From: an uncultured Clostridia bacterium
Lineage (GTDB): Bacteria > Bacillota > Clostridia > Christensenellales > Borkfalkiaceae
Assembly (NCBI GenBank): GCA_944367415.1
Contig: CALVWN010000060.1
Location: forward strand, 1-64,000
Direction of reading: 5' to 3'
Length of the DNA stretch: 64,000 nucleotides
In this document: one piece after another, positions 1-8,356 of the stretch
Layout: each line of letters starts with the position of its first letter
Position numbering within the stretch: the stretch's first letter is position 1
Notes under the pieces: model-generated
The model's database searches: none
What the model was told of the DNA's origin: nothing
The model's input: the letters and a program-made list of their open reading frames with translations, nothing else
Translations under genes and position numbers: made by a program

Positions 1-395
1 GCGTACAGCTGCGTCGTCTTGCCGCCCGGCGCCGCCGTCATGTCGAGGATATTCTCCCCCGCCCCGGGCCGCAGCAGCACGGGCGGGAGCATGGAGGAGA
101 GGCTCTGCAGATAGATCTCGCCGCGCACATACAGCGGCGTCTCCTCGAAAGCGCTCTCCCGCACGCCGTCATCGGCGATGAGTGCGTCCTCATACCACTC
201 CGCCTGACGGACGGCGATCCCGCACGCGGCGAGTTCCTCCGTCACCTGCGCCGCCGTGCGCTTACAGGCGTTGACGCGCAGCGTCACCGGTCGGCGCACC
301 GAAAAGCCCTCCTCGATCATGGGCGCAAGCTGCCCGTATGTTCCGGCGAGCCGCTCCGTGAGCGCCCCAGGCAGACGCGGTTGTTCCGATTGCAT
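1..395 (-). CDS. RsmB/RsmF-type rRNA cytosine-C5 methyltransferase (N-terminal part)
   Basis: The gene runs off the left edge, so only the first 131 residues are visible. It reads MQSEQPRLPGALTERLAG and ends in DMTAAPGGKTTQLY, the S-adenosylmethionine-binding loop (AAPGGKTT) of the NOL1/NOP2/Sun family, which methylates cytosine C5 in 16S rRNA. The segment VTLRVNACKRTAAQVTEEL fits the N-terminal domain that precedes the catalytic fold. The ATG at 393-395 has a strong AGGAGG ribosome-binding site just upstream (about 401-407). The two catalytic cysteines lie outside the window, so the choice between RsmB and RsmF cannot be made. Family assignment is firm; substrate position is inferred. Confidence 0.85.
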   Translation of the reverse strand, partial: MQSEQPRLPGALTERLAGTYGQLAPMIEEGFSVRRPVTLRVNACKRTAAQVTEELAACGIAVRQAEWYEDALIADDGVRESAFEETPLYVRGEIYLQSLSSMLPPVLLRPGAGENILDMTAAPGGKTTQLY

Positions 396-549
396 CGTGA
401 CCTCCTTTTTCCAAAAGCGCCGCACGCACCCATCGGCATATGCGCACGCCTGCATCCCGTCCTTTTCCCCTGCGCGCTCCTGCCCGACGGGGAATTGTTA
501 TTGCATAATTATTCGGAATTATTGTATATTTATGCACACTTGCGTCGCA
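396..549. other. Intergenic region with an AT-rich patch
   Basis: The gap between the Arc-like gene and the methyltransferase is GC-rich except for a roughly 45-bp AT-rich patch (about 493-536) holding two AATAATT direct repeats on the minus strand. It could carry the methyltransferase promoter, but no pair of elements at good spacing stands out. Confidence 0.4.
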
Positions 550-777
550 TCACGACGCATTGTCTCCGCTGTCCGAAGGGCCGTTTTCTGCCCGCGAGGA
601 AGATCCGACCGCCCCTCGCCGATGCCGCACACACTCGGTGAGCAGGTACTCGATCTGCCCGTTCAGCGAACGAAACTCCTCCTCCGCCCATGCCGTGAGC
701 TGTGCGTACAGAGTGGGCGAGAGGCGCAGCGGAACCTGCTTGCGCGCCTTGTTCTGACCTTCCCGATCGCATTCCAT
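550..777 (-). CDS. Arc-type ribbon-helix-helix DNA-binding protein
   Basis: A 75-residue protein. Its centre, [18 protein letters not shown] followed by [15 protein letters not shown], matches the Arc/MetJ ribbon-helix-helix fold: a beta strand that reads DNA, then two helices, with the typical R-S-L-N-x-x-I motif. The C-terminal 25 residues are polar and probably disordered. The ATG at 775-777 is chosen because GGGAGG lies directly upstream (about 782-788); a longer reading frame would overlap the SPFH gene. It sits 35 bp downstream of the SPFH gene and is presumably co-transcribed. Pairing of small Arc-like proteins with SPFH membrane proteins is familiar in Firmicutes; the regulatory target is unknown. 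Confidence 0.75.
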   Translation of the reverse strand: MECDREGQNKARKQVPLRLSPTLYAQLTAWAEEEFRSLNGQIEYLLTECVRHRRGAVGSSSRAENGPSDSGDNAS

Positions 778-812
778 GCCTTCCTCCCTTTTGGCGGCGC
801 GCCCTACGCCTT

Positions 813-1739
813 TCAATAGATACTGCCGCTGTTGACGATGGGCTGCGCGTCCTTATTGCCGCACAGAACGACGAGAAGATTGCTCACCATCTGCGCCTTG
901 CGCTCGTCATCCAGCTCGACGATGCGCTCCTCCGAGAGCTTGTCGAGCGCCATCTTGACCATGCTGACCGCGCCTTCGACGATCTTCTGTCTCGCCGCAA
1001 TGATGGCGGATGCCTGCTGCCGCTGCAGCATCGCCGCCGCGATCTCGGGCGCATACGCGAGGTGCGAGATGCGCGCCTCCATGATCTCGATGCCAGCCAT
1101 CTCGGCACGCGCCTGGATCTCCCCCTTGAGGATATCCGCCACCTCCTGTGCCGAGCCGCGCAGTGACTTTTCGTCGCCGTTCGTGGAGACGTCGTAAGGG
1201 TACTGCCGGGCGACCTGACGGATCGCCGCGTCGCACTGCGTCGAGAGATAGGAGAGATAATTATCGACGTTGAAGACGGCGCGTGCCGTATTGGTGATGC
1301 GCCAGATGACGACGACGGAGATCTCGATGGGATTGCCCTCCTCGTCGTTGACCTTCTGCTTCTCGTTGTTGAGCGTCATCGCCTTCATCGAGAGATTTTT
1401 CGGGGAAGTGGGCGAAGCGCGCGCGGGATTGACCGCCGTGCAGAAGGGATTGACCCAGAAGAAGCCGTCCCGCTTGAGCGAGCCGTAGTATTTGCCGAAG
1501 AGCGTAAAAACGTACGCCTCATTGGGCTGCAAGGTCTTGAAGCCGCAGAGCAGGACGATCGCAACGAAAAACACGATCATGCCTGCCGCCATGACTGCCG
1601 CCATTGCCGGGATGCCGTCCACATAGATCGCCCCCACCGAAAACGCCGCGATCCCGCCGGCGATCATCAGCAGAACGACCGCGAGCATTGCCCAGCCGTT
1701 TTTTTCGCGTGCGGGGAGTTCCTTGATCTCTCTTTCCAT
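813..1739 (-). CDS. SPFH/Band 7 domain membrane protein
   Basis: A 308-residue protein with two hydrophobic segments near the N-terminus (about residues 16-38 and 44-66), then a Band 7/SPFH domain starting around [18 protein letters not shown] and a helical C-terminal region with alternating charge. SPFH proteins (stomatin/flotillin class) form membrane-bound oligomers that organise other membrane proteins; the specific role here is unknown. The ATG at 1737-1739 follows GAGGAAG; an upstream in-frame ATG lacks such a site. A consensus promoter lies upstream, and the Arc-like gene follows in the same transcript, suggesting a two-gene unit. No NfeD-type partner is adjacent. Confidence 0.85.
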   Translation of the reverse strand: MEREIKELPAREKNGWAMLAVVLLMIAGGIAAFSVGAIYVDGIPAMAAVMAAGMIVFFVAIVLLCGFKTLQPNEAYVFTLFGKYYGSLKRDGFFWVNPFCTAVNPARASPTSPKNLSMKAMTLNNEKQKVNDEEGNPIEISVVVIWRITNTARAVFNVDNYLSYLSTQCDAAIRQVARQYPYDVSTNGDEKSLRGSAQEVADILKGEIQARAEMAGIEIMEARISHLAYAPEIAAAMLQRQQASAIIAARQKIVEGAVSMVKMALDKLSEERIVELDDERKAQMVSNLLVVLCGNKDAQPIVNSGSIY

Positions 1740-1775
1740 GACTTCCTCCTGTAATGAAATCATTTTGATATTACA

Positions 1776-1804
1776 ACTATATCATAACATCCCTGTTCTG
1801 TCAA
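1776..1804 (-). promoter_or_regulatory. Sigma-A-type promoter of the SPFH gene
   Basis: On the minus strand TTGACA (1799-1804) and TATAGT (1776-1781) are separated by 17 bp. Transcription would start about 30 nt upstream of the SPFH start codon. Confidence 0.8.
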
Positions 1805-1821
1805 CCCTTTGCACAAAATAA

Positions 1822-1856
1822 GCCCCGCGGTTTTTGAAAACCGCGAGGCGTTTTTT
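1822..1856 (-). terminator. Rho-independent terminator after the arabinofuranosidase
   Basis: An inverted repeat with core CGCGGTTTT/AAAAACCGCG lies just past the GH51 stop codon. T-rich tracts occur on both sides, and the longest run (1851-1856) would favour the plus direction, but only the minus-strand gene reads into it. Confidence 0.75.
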
Positions 1857-4459
1857 CACTCGATGACAAAGACCGAGACGCTGTTGTTTTTGACGGATGC
1901 CTTGAGAACGTTCCCCTCGATGCCGATCTCACTCTCGACCGGCTCGATGTTGTGGATCTTGCCCGCACGCACGCCGATCTCGTTGATGACGGTCACATCG
2001 TCGTGCCAGAGCGTCGTCACCTTCGCGCGCGTTCTGTTGCCGAAGCCGACCAGCTCTGCTTCCATCTCCTCATCCTTCCCGGAGACGTTGACGACCTTGA
2101 GATAGATCTTGCCGTCCTCGCCCACCGTTGCGGACTCGAACACGCGCTCGTTGACCTTCCAGATGTTCTTGGAAAGCACTTCGTGCCATGCCCCGTCCTT
2201 GAAGATCTCCGCCGAGAAGGTCTTTTGCGTATATCTGAGCTTGAGGACGTTCCCCTCCGGGCTGTAGCCGAGGAACTTATCCTTGCCCATCATCTCGCAG
2301 ACGGTGCGGATGAAGTCGACGCGCTTGTCGAAGGAGACGTCATAGCCCTTGTGGTTCTTGCCGTACTGGCAGCAGATGGAAAATCCCGCACTGTCCATCG
2401 TGCCCGCGTCGCGTACGTCGGCGACGCCGACGCCCGCGATAAAGCTCTGTTCACCCGAAAGCCTGCGGAAGGAGATATCCACTTCGCAGTTCGCGAACGC
2501 CTGTCCGTCGTAGTAGAAGCCGTTGAACGCGTCGCTCTCCTCGATGATGAGTTCGCCGTTCTCGATGTGCCCGCCGCGGCAGTTGGGGTAGACTTTCCAG
2601 CCGTCCATGCCGTCCTTGAAGTCATGACTGTAGAGCACCTTGCCGCTGTCGAGATCCCTGACGGTCACGCTTCTGACGGCGCTCGCCGTGCGGTGACCGC
2701 CGATGAGCAGCCCGCCCGCGTTGTCGTCATTGACGGGCGCGACGTCCTTGAGCGTATAGCTTCCGACGTTGGCGGCGAACATCTGCTGTACATAGTAGTT
2801 GGGCGTGAGCATGACGTCGCGCGCGTTGAACCAGATCATGTCGGGCGTCCAGCGATAGTTGTAGGTGGAGGCGAAGAGCGGCGCGTAGCACGTCATCTTC
2901 ACCAAGTCGGAGTTGCGTTTGCAGCCCGTGAGGAAGGCGGCTTCGGCGAGCGCGGAGCGCAGGTTGTTGTCGCCGTTGAGCCGGCCGCGACCGTCCGCCA
3001 TCGTGTGCATCGCGTACTCGCCCATGAACACCTTCGCACCGTCGCGGTCGTAGCAGTCATAGCGCTTGGTGTTGTCGATGAACCACTGGTAGGAGTTGTA
3101 GACGTGTTCGTCGACGATCATGTCGCGATACTTCTCGTTGATGATCTTCCAGTTGTCGTTGGAATCCTGCGGGCGGATATCCACGCCTGCGGAGGTGACG
3201 ACGGTGATGTCGAACTTCTTGAGAAGATCGGTCATTCTGCCCGCGTACATATACTGCCGCACGCCGAGCAGGCAGGATGCGAAGTTGTCAAAATACTCAA
3301 AGCCCCAGTTCTCGTTGCCGATGCCGATATATTTGAGTTCGAAGGGCGCGGGATGCCCCATGTCGGCACGCACCTTTGCCCAATAGGACTCGTTTCTGTC
3401 TTTGGAGGAAACGTCGCCCTTGGCAAAGTAGATGAGGTCGGCGACGTTGTCGATGACTTCGCTCTGGAAGCGGCTCGTGCCGGGCACGATGCGCTGATAC
3501 CCCGTCTTGCGCTGCTCGCCCATACGGATCTGGCAGAGCACGCCGCAGTGCAGCACGGGCAGCGGCGTCGCGCCGATGTCCTCGCAGAGACAGAAATACT
3601 CGTAGAAGCCGATGCCGTACGACTGCATATACCGCCAGACATTGGGGATCTGCTTTCTCTGCTCGAGCGGGCCGACCGTATTGCGCCATTTGTACTGGTA
3701 GTCGAAGGCGACGTCGCCTTCGACGACGCAGCCGCCGGGAAAACGGACAAAGGAGGGATGGCAGTCCTTGAGTACCTGCACGAGGCGAGGCGAAAGCTTG
3801 CCGTTGCGGTACTTGTCGGGATCCCCCCACGTCGTTGCGGGCAGCAGCGAGACGTAGTCGACGCCCAGCTTGCCGTTGCCTTCAAAGACGATGCACAGGC
3901 GTCCCATCGTGTCCTTCTCGGCAACGACGGAGGTCGTCACCTTGATCCAGTCGCCCTCATCCCCTTCGGGAATGGCGATCTCTCCGATCGTCGTGTGCCT
4001 GCCGTGCGCGCCGCGAATGTACACCTTGGCGATCCCATGGAACCCGAGGCGCTTCACCCACATGGAGAAATGGTACGTCTCCTTGTTGTACACGGGCATT
4101 CCGTACATATCGTAGCCGCCGTTGGTATAGTAGCCGGGATTCTCCAGATGATAGATCCCGCCGATGTTCAACAGCAGATAGGATGGATTGTTGGCATTCA
4201 TGCCCCCCGTCTTACAGATCTTCTTGGGGCCTGCGCCGTAAATATCCCAATAGAATCCGTTTGCCTGACGGCACTCGACCGCGCTCTCCGCGTTATAGTC
4301 ATCGTAGCTGAAATACTCGAACTCGAAGGAATTATTGATGACCATTTCGGCATTCAGCCCGCCGTCCGCCGCCTGGTTGATGTCCTCAAAGAACAGACCG
4401 TACAGCTCTTTCGAGACATCGACGCCGCGCTTCTTCGCATCCAAAGTGTAATGAACCAT
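1856..4459 (-). CDS. GH51 alpha-L-arabinofuranosidase
   Basis: An 867-residue glycoside hydrolase that removes terminal alpha-L-arabinofuranosyl groups from arabinan and arabinoxylan. The GH51 signatures are clear: GIGNENWG, with Glu383 as likely acid/base, and MGEYAMHT, with Glu481 as likely nucleophile. The N-terminus (VSKELYGLFFEDINQAADGG) and a carbohydrate-binding-module-like segment (about 30-200) match the long GH51 subgroup. A second jelly-roll-like segment (about 600-740, LYSHDFKDGMDGWKVYPN) interrupts the C-terminal beta domain. No signal peptide is visible, so it probably acts inside the cell on imported oligosaccharides. The ATG at 4457-4459 is chosen because upstream in-frame starts lie inside the promoter; its ribosome-binding site is weak (GAAAAG). 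Monocistronic. Confidence 0.92.
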   Translation of the reverse strand: MVHYTLDAKKRGVDVSKELYGLFFEDINQAADGGLNAEMVINNSFEFEYFSYDDYNAESAVECRQANGFYWDIYGAGPKKICKTGGMNANNPSYLLLNIGGIYHLENPGYYTNGGYDMYGMPVYNKETYHFSMWVKRLGFHGIAKVYIRGAHGRHTTIGEIAIPEGDEGDWIKVTTSVVAEKDTMGRLCIVFEGNGKLGVDYVSLLPATTWGDPDKYRNGKLSPRLVQVLKDCHPSFVRFPGGCVVEGDVAFDYQYKWRNTVGPLEQRKQIPNVWRYMQSYGIGFYEYFCLCEDIGATPLPVLHCGVLCQIRMGEQRKTGYQRIVPGTSRFQSEVIDNVADLIYFAKGDVSSKDRNESYWAKVRADMGHPAPFELKYIGIGNENWGFEYFDNFASCLLGVRQYMYAGRMTDLLKKFDITVVTSAGVDIRPQDSNDNWKIINEKYRDMIVDEHVYNSYQWFIDNTKRYDCYDRDGAKVFMGEYAMHTMADGRGRLNGDNNLRSALAEAAFLTGCKRNSDLVKMTCYAPLFASTYNYRWTPDMIWFNARDVMLTPNYYVQQMFAANVGSYTLKDVAPVNDDNAGGLLIGGHRTASAVRSVTVRDLDSGKVLYSHDFKDGMDGWKVYPNCRGGHIENGELIIEESDAFNGFYYDGQAFANCEVDISFRRLSGEQSFIAGVGVADVRDAGTMDSAGFSICCQYGKNHKGYDVSFDKRVDFIRTVCEMMGKDKFLGYSPEGNVLKLRYTQKTFSAEIFKDGAWHEVLSKNIWKVNERVFESATVGEDGKIYLKVVNVSGKDEEMEAELVGFGNRTRAKVTTLWHDDVTVINEIGVRAGKIHNIEPVESEIGIEGNVLKASVKNNSVSVFVIE

Positions 4460-4527
4460 AAGTCTTTTCGCCCGTAAAATTCGCCGACTTGCCTCGGCAC
4501 GGGGCCTCCCATTTTGTCTCTGCACAT

Positions 4528-4555
4528 ATTATAGCAAAGTTTACGGTTTTGTCAA
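4528..4555 (-). promoter_or_regulatory. Promoter of the GH51 gene
   Basis: Minus-strand TTGACA (4550-4555) and TATAAT (4528-4533) with a 16-bp spacer. It places the transcription start near 4521, which excludes an upstream GTG at 4525 and leaves a leader of about 60 nt containing a small hairpin (GCCGA/TCGGC). Confidence 0.8.
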
Positions 4556-5004
4556 CAATATCGCCGTAAATTATTTTTATAATTTTCTAAAATATTTTAT
4601 TTGTACATAAAGTAAAGTGTCTTTTCGAAGAACACTGCGCGCCGCCGCTCTATACATCATTATATATAGTGCCGTTGCCTGCGTCTGCACACTCTTCTTC
4701 GCCGACGAATCGAAAGAATTTTCGATCCATCGCGGCAACCAAAAGCCCGCGGACTGTGCCGTCGATCCCTCCCGTCGGTCGGGAGCTTCGCCGTCGGGAT
4801 TGCTCGTCTGCCCTTGCTCCGCTCCGCGCTCCGCCGACGGCTCGCGCGGAATCGAAGGAAATTTCGATTCATCACGGCAAGCCGTCGATCCCTCCCGTCG
4901 GTCGGGAGCTTCGCCGTCGGGATTGCTATTCTGCCCTTGCTCCGCTCCGTGCTCCGCTGACGGCTCGCCCCAATCGAAGGAATTTTCGATTCATCGCGGC
5001 AACC
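4556..5004. other. Gene-free stretch: AT-rich spacer then repeat array
   Basis: No credible gene is present. About 4556-4706 is an AT-rich spacer (TTATTTTTATAATTTTC type) with no clear signals apart from the arabinofuranosidase promoter at its edge. From 4707 the sequence is GC-rich and made of tandem repeat units, annotated separately. Reading frames through the repeats exist in several phases but translate to low-complexity Arg/Pro/Ser sequence. Confidence 0.7.
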
Positions 5005-5018
5005 AAAAGCCCGCGGGA
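4707..5018. repeat. Tandem repeat array adjoining the tRNA-Leu(CAA) 3' end
   Basis: Two element types alternate. Element A is a hairpin, AATCGAA-5 to 6 nt-TTCGATT, followed by CATCGCGGCAA, at about 4708, 4850 and 4972; copies 1 and 3 continue with CCAAAAGCCCGCGG. Element B begins GTCGATCCCTCCC and runs about 84 bp with nearly identical sequence from 4761 and 4884. The period is 122-142 bp. Element B starts with GCCGTCGATC, which is also the plus-strand sequence of the 3' end of the neighbouring tRNA (5045-5054), and the CCAAAAGCCCGCGG block is also the outer half of the tRNA terminator. The array therefore looks built from copies of the tRNA 3' flank. Confidence 0.8.
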
Positions 5019-5041
5019 GCTGAAAGCTCCCGCGGGCTTTT
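5005..5041 (-). terminator. Terminator of tRNA-Leu(CAA)
   Basis: A near-perfect long hairpin (AAAAGCCCGCGGGAGCT paired across a short loop with its complement, ending GGGCTTTT) begins directly after the encoded CCA of the tRNA, sharing one base with it. Confidence 0.85.
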
Positions 5042-5127
5042 GGTGCCGTCGATCGGAATCGAACCGATACGGGGTCGCCCCCGACAGATTTTGAGTCTGT
5101 TGCGTCTGCCAGTTTCACCACGACGGC
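5041..5127 (-). tRNA. tRNA-Leu (anticodon CAA)
   Basis: An 87-nt class II tRNA on the minus strand. The acceptor stem is GCCGTCG paired with CGACGGC, with discriminator A and an encoded CCA. The anticodon stem ACAGA/TCTGT closes the loop CTCAAAA, giving anticodon CAA for UUG codons. A long variable arm (about CGGGGGCGACCCCGT) and the T-arm GGTTCGATTCC are present. Its own promoter lies upstream and a strong terminator follows immediately. Confidence 0.97.
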
Positions 5128-5153
5128 AAATCGAATGACTTGCAAGCAGCAAA

Positions 5154-5182
5154 ATTATAGTATAGTTCTCCGAAAAAAGCAA
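5154..5182 (-). promoter_or_regulatory. Promoter of tRNA-Leu(CAA)
   Basis: Minus-strand TTGCTT (5177-5182) and TATAAT (5154-5159), 17-bp spacer. It diverges from the polA promoter about 20 bp away. Confidence 0.75.
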
Positions 5183-5200
5183 GTGATTTTTGGGATATTC

Positions 5201-5229
5201 TTGCAAAAATACGCAAAGCATGGTACAAT
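5201..5229 (+). promoter_or_regulatory. Promoter of polA, apparently giving a leaderless mRNA
   Basis: TTGCAA (5201-5206), 17 bp, TACAAT (5224-5229). The polA ATG starts at 5236, only 7 nt after the -10 element, so the transcript would begin at or next to the start codon. No Shine-Dalgarno sequence is present in the intervening GCAGT. Confidence 0.7.
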
Positions 5230-5235
5230 AGCAGT

Positions 5236-7776
5236 ATGGACAAACTCATTCTCATCGACGGCAATAGTCTGCTCAACCGTGCGTTTTACGCCATGAATCC
5301 GTTCTCCACCAAGGACGGACTTCCGACCAACGGGGTTTTCGGCTTTATCAAGCTGCTCTTCAAGATCCTTGACGACGAAAAGCCGCGCTATCTCGTCGTC
5401 ACCTTTGACGTTCATGCGCCCACCTTCCGCCATAAGATGTACGCAGGGTATAAGGCGACGCGCAAACCCATGCCGGAGGAACTTGTCGTACAGGTTCCCG
5501 AACTGAAAAAGCTGCTCGCCGCCATGCGCATCCGCACGCTCGAGATGACCGGTTACGAGGCAGACGACCTCATCGGCACCCTCTCGCGCAAATTCCCCGA
5601 GACGCAGACGCTCATCTATACGGGCGACAGAGACAGCTATCAGCTCATCGACGAACACACGAGCGTGTACATGACCAAACGCGGCGTGAGCGATCTCGAG
5701 CGGCTGACCGTGCAGAATTTCTATGAAAAAGAAGGGATCACCCCTGCGCAGGTCATCGACCTCAAGGCGCTCATGGGTGACGCCTCCGACAATATCCCGG
5801 GCGTCAAGGGCATCGGCCCCAAGGGTGCGCTCGCGCTGCTGCGCGAATACCGGACATTGGACGGCGTCTACGAGCATCTCGACGATATCCCCGCTTCCAC
5901 GCAAAAAAAACTGCGCGAATCGCGCGAAAACGCCTATCTCTCCCGTACGCTGGCGACCATCGACACCGACGTTCCCTTCACGCTCTCGCTGGAGGAGTGC
6001 GCGCTCTCCCTTCCCTTCCCCGAGGAGGCGCGGGAAGCATTTGCCAAGCTGGAGTTCCGCTCGCTGGTCGAGAGCGACTATTTCCCCGCCCGCAAAAAGG
6101 TTGATCTGCAGTGGACGGAATGTACGGCGGAAGAGCTTTCCGGCGTCGTCGGCCGCCTCGCAGCGTGCCGGGAATTTGCCTTCTGTGTGGAGGAGGACGG
6201 CGTCCACGTTGCAGACGGAACGTGCGAATACCTCTTCCGCCTGCGCGACAACTTCCTCGTGCCCGGATTTTTCCTGCCCGAATTAAAGCCGCTCTTCGAA
6301 ACGCTCTTTTGCAAGGGCAAGCGCGCCATCCTGACCGACGTCAAGGCGACGGCGCACTTTCTCGACGACCTTCAGATCCCCTTCGCCTGCGAAGCGGAGG
6401 ACGTCTCGCTTCTGCGCTATCTCTCCGACTCCAACCTGCGCCCGACGAGTGCGAAAGAGCTTGCAAAAGACTATGCGCTCCCCGAACAGCACTGCGCCTC
6501 TGCCATTCTGCTCGCCTACCGCGACGCCGTTCAACGTCAAACCGAGACGGAGAAAAAGCTCTATCGCGATCTTGAACTTCCTCTCGCCTATGTTCTCCTT
6601 GACATGGAGCGTACGGGCGTGCGCGTGGATATGAGCAAGTTCCCTGCCTTTTCCGACAAATTCAAGGGCGAAATGGACGCGCTCTCGAAGCGCATTTTCG
6701 AGCTGGCGGGCGGCGTCTCCTTCAATCTGAACTCCCCCTTCCAGCTCTCGGAAGTTCTCTTCGACAAGCTCGGGTACAGCGCGCGCGGCATCAAAAAAAA
6801 TATTCGCGGCGGCTATTCGACGAGCGCGGACGTCCTGGAAAAACTTGCGGAAGAACATGAGATCGCCCGTCTCATTCTGAAGTACCGCGAGGTGCAGAAG
6901 CTGCAATCCACCTATGTGGACGGCATCCGTCCCCTCGTCAAGGGGGATATCATCCATACGACATACTACCAGACGATGACGACGACGGGACGGCTCTCGA
7001 GCGCCAATCCCAACCTGCAGAACATCCCCGTCCGCAGCGAGATGGGCCGGGAGCTGCGCAAGCTGTTCATCGCCCGCGAGGGAAACGTGCTCGTCGACGC
7101 CGACTATTCGCAGATCGAGCTGCGGCTTCTCGCACATTTCTCGGGATGCAAAGTGCTGGTGGACGCCTACAAGGCGGGCGAGGACATCCATGCCGCGACG
7201 GCGGAGAAGATCTTCCACGTTCCGCACGGGCAGGTCACGCCCGACTTGCGGCGGCGGGCAAAGACCATCAACTTCGGGATCATCTACGGCATGAGCGCCT
7301 TCGGCATGGCGAAAGATCTCAACTGCTCCAACGAGGAGGCGCAAAGCTATATCAACGCCTACTTTTCGACCCACCCCGAAGTCAAGGCATACATGGATGA
7401 AAACGTCCGCAAGGCAAAGACGGACGGCTATGTCACGACCATCCTCGGCAGAAAGCGCTATATCCCGGAGCTGCGCTCTTCCAATTACAACCAACGCTCC
7501 TTCGGCGAGCGCGCCGCCATGAATATGCCCCTGCAGGGAAGCGCGGCGGACATCATCAAGATCGCCATGCTGCGCGTCTCCGAGCGGCTCAAACGGGAGA
7601 ACATGGCATCCAAATTGGTCTTGCAGGTTCACGACGAACTCATCCTCGACGCCCCCGCGGAGGAGAAGGATGCCGCCGTGCAGCTGCTCAAAGAGGAAAT
7701 GGAAAGCGCATTCGCGCTCAACGTGCCGCTCATTGCGGAAGTCTCCACGGGAAAGAGCTGGTATGAAGCCAAATAA
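5236..7776 (+). CDS. polA: DNA polymerase I
   Basis: An 846-residue family A polymerase for repair and Okazaki-fragment processing. The 5'-nuclease domain is complete (residues 1 to about 290, MDKLILIDGNSLLNRAFYAM, with YEADD and GDASDNIPGVKGIG). The middle domain lacks the DxE exonuclease motif (FAFCVEEDG instead), so proofreading is probably absent, as in many Firmicutes PolA proteins. The polymerase core has DYSQIELR (Asp623), the O-helix RRRAKTINFGIIYG (Lys676, Tyr684) and QVHDEL (Asp800). The start is fixed by the conserved N-terminus and falls 7 nt after a -10 box without a ribosome-binding site. coaE overlaps its last 14 nt, so the two are co-translated. Confidence 0.97.
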   Translation: MDKLILIDGNSLLNRAFYAMNPFSTKDGLPTNGVFGFIKLLFKILDDEKPRYLVVTFDVHAPTFRHKMYAGYKATRKPMPEELVVQVPELKKLLAAMRIRTLEMTGYEADDLIGTLSRKFPETQTLIYTGDRDSYQLIDEHTSVYMTKRGVSDLERLTVQNFYEKEGITPAQVIDLKALMGDASDNIPGVKGIGPKGALALLREYRTLDGVYEHLDDIPASTQKKLRESRENAYLSRTLATIDTDVPFTLSLEECALSLPFPEEAREAFAKLEFRSLVESDYFPARKKVDLQWTECTAEELSGVVGRLAACREFAFCVEEDGVHVADGTCEYLFRLRDNFLVPGFFLPELKPLFETLFCKGKRAILTDVKATAHFLDDLQIPFACEAEDVSLLRYLSDSNLRPTSAKELAKDYALPEQHCASAILLAYRDAVQRQTETEKKLYRDLELPLAYVLLDMERTGVRVDMSKFPAFSDKFKGEMDALSKRIFELAGGVSFNLNSPFQLSEVLFDKLGYSARGIKKNIRGGYSTSADVLEKLAEEHEIARLILKYREVQKLQSTYVDGIRPLVKGDIIHTTYYQTMTTTGRLSSANPNLQNIPVRSEMGRELRKLFIAREGNVLVDADYSQIELRLLAHFSGCKVLVDAYKAGEDIHAATAEKIFHVPHGQVTPDLRRRAKTINFGIIYGMSAFGMAKDLNCSNEEAQSYINAYFSTHPEVKAYMDENVRKAKTDGYVTTILGRKRYIPELRSSNYNQRSFGERAAMNMPLQGSAADIIKIAMLRVSERLKRENMASKLVLQVHDELILDAPAEEKDAAVQLLKEEMESAFALNVPLIAEVSTGKSWYEAK

Positions 7777-8347
7777 AATTGCCGTCACGGGCGGCATCGG
7801 AAGCGGAAAGACGGCATTCTGCGACATCGTACGCGGCATGGGATTTCCCGTGTTCTCCTGCGACGAGATCAACCGCGAACTCTGGTCGGACGAGGCGTAC
7901 ACGGCGCAGCTCGCCGCCGCATTCCCCGCCTGCACGACGGCAGGCGCGATCGACAAGCGCAAGCTCTCGCAGCTCGTCTTTTCCGACGAGGCGGCACGCA
8001 ACAAGCTCGATGCGATCGCCCATCCCGCCATCATGCAGCGGCTGCTCATCCATATGAATGCCTGCCCGGGCGCTTCCTTTGCGGAAGTTCCCCTGCTTTT
8101 CGAAGGCGGGTATGAGAAAATGTTCGATGCCGTCATCGCGCTGCGGCGCAGTCGGGAGGCGCGCCTGCGCGCCGTTCACGAACGGGACGGGCTCACCGCA
8201 GAGCAGACGCTCTCCCGGATGCGCAGCCAGTTCGACCCCGCACGTCTGGAAGAAAAAAACTGCCTCATCCTTGAAAATACGGGCAGCCGCGACGATCTCG
8301 CGCGCGAAGCGCAGCGCGCACTCGAACTGCTCCATGTGACAAAATAA
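7763..8347 (+). CDS. coaE: Dephospho-CoA kinase
   Basis: A 194-residue P-loop kinase that phosphorylates the 3'-hydroxyl of dephospho-CoA, the last step of CoA synthesis. The N-terminus MKPNKIAVTGGIGSGKT carries the Walker A motif (residues 10-17), followed by FPVFSCDEINREL (substrate Asp) and FAEVPLLFEGG typical of the family. The ATG at 7763 lies inside the end of polA in another frame, with GGGAAAGAG as ribosome-binding site. polA-coaE adjacency is common in Firmicutes. The lytic transglycosylase gene follows 9 bp downstream. Confidence 0.95.
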   Translation: MKPNKIAVTGGIGSGKTAFCDIVRGMGFPVFSCDEINRELWSDEAYTAQLAAAFPACTTAGAIDKRKLSQLVFSDEAARNKLDAIAHPAIMQRLLIHMNACPGASFAEVPLLFEGGYEKMFDAVIALRRSREARLRAVHERDGLTAEQTLSRMRSQFDPARLEEKNCLILENTGSRDDLAREAQRALELLHVTK

Positions 8348-8356
8348 GGGAAAGTT

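Noticed and set aside
4707..5018. CRISPR-like array
   Set aside because: Units are over 120 bp and nearly identical throughout, with no short repeat/unique spacer pattern and no cas genes.
4660..5145. Long open frames through the repeat array on both strands
   Set aside because: They translate the repeats in several phases and run through the tRNA gene; no ribosome-binding site or conserved protein pattern.
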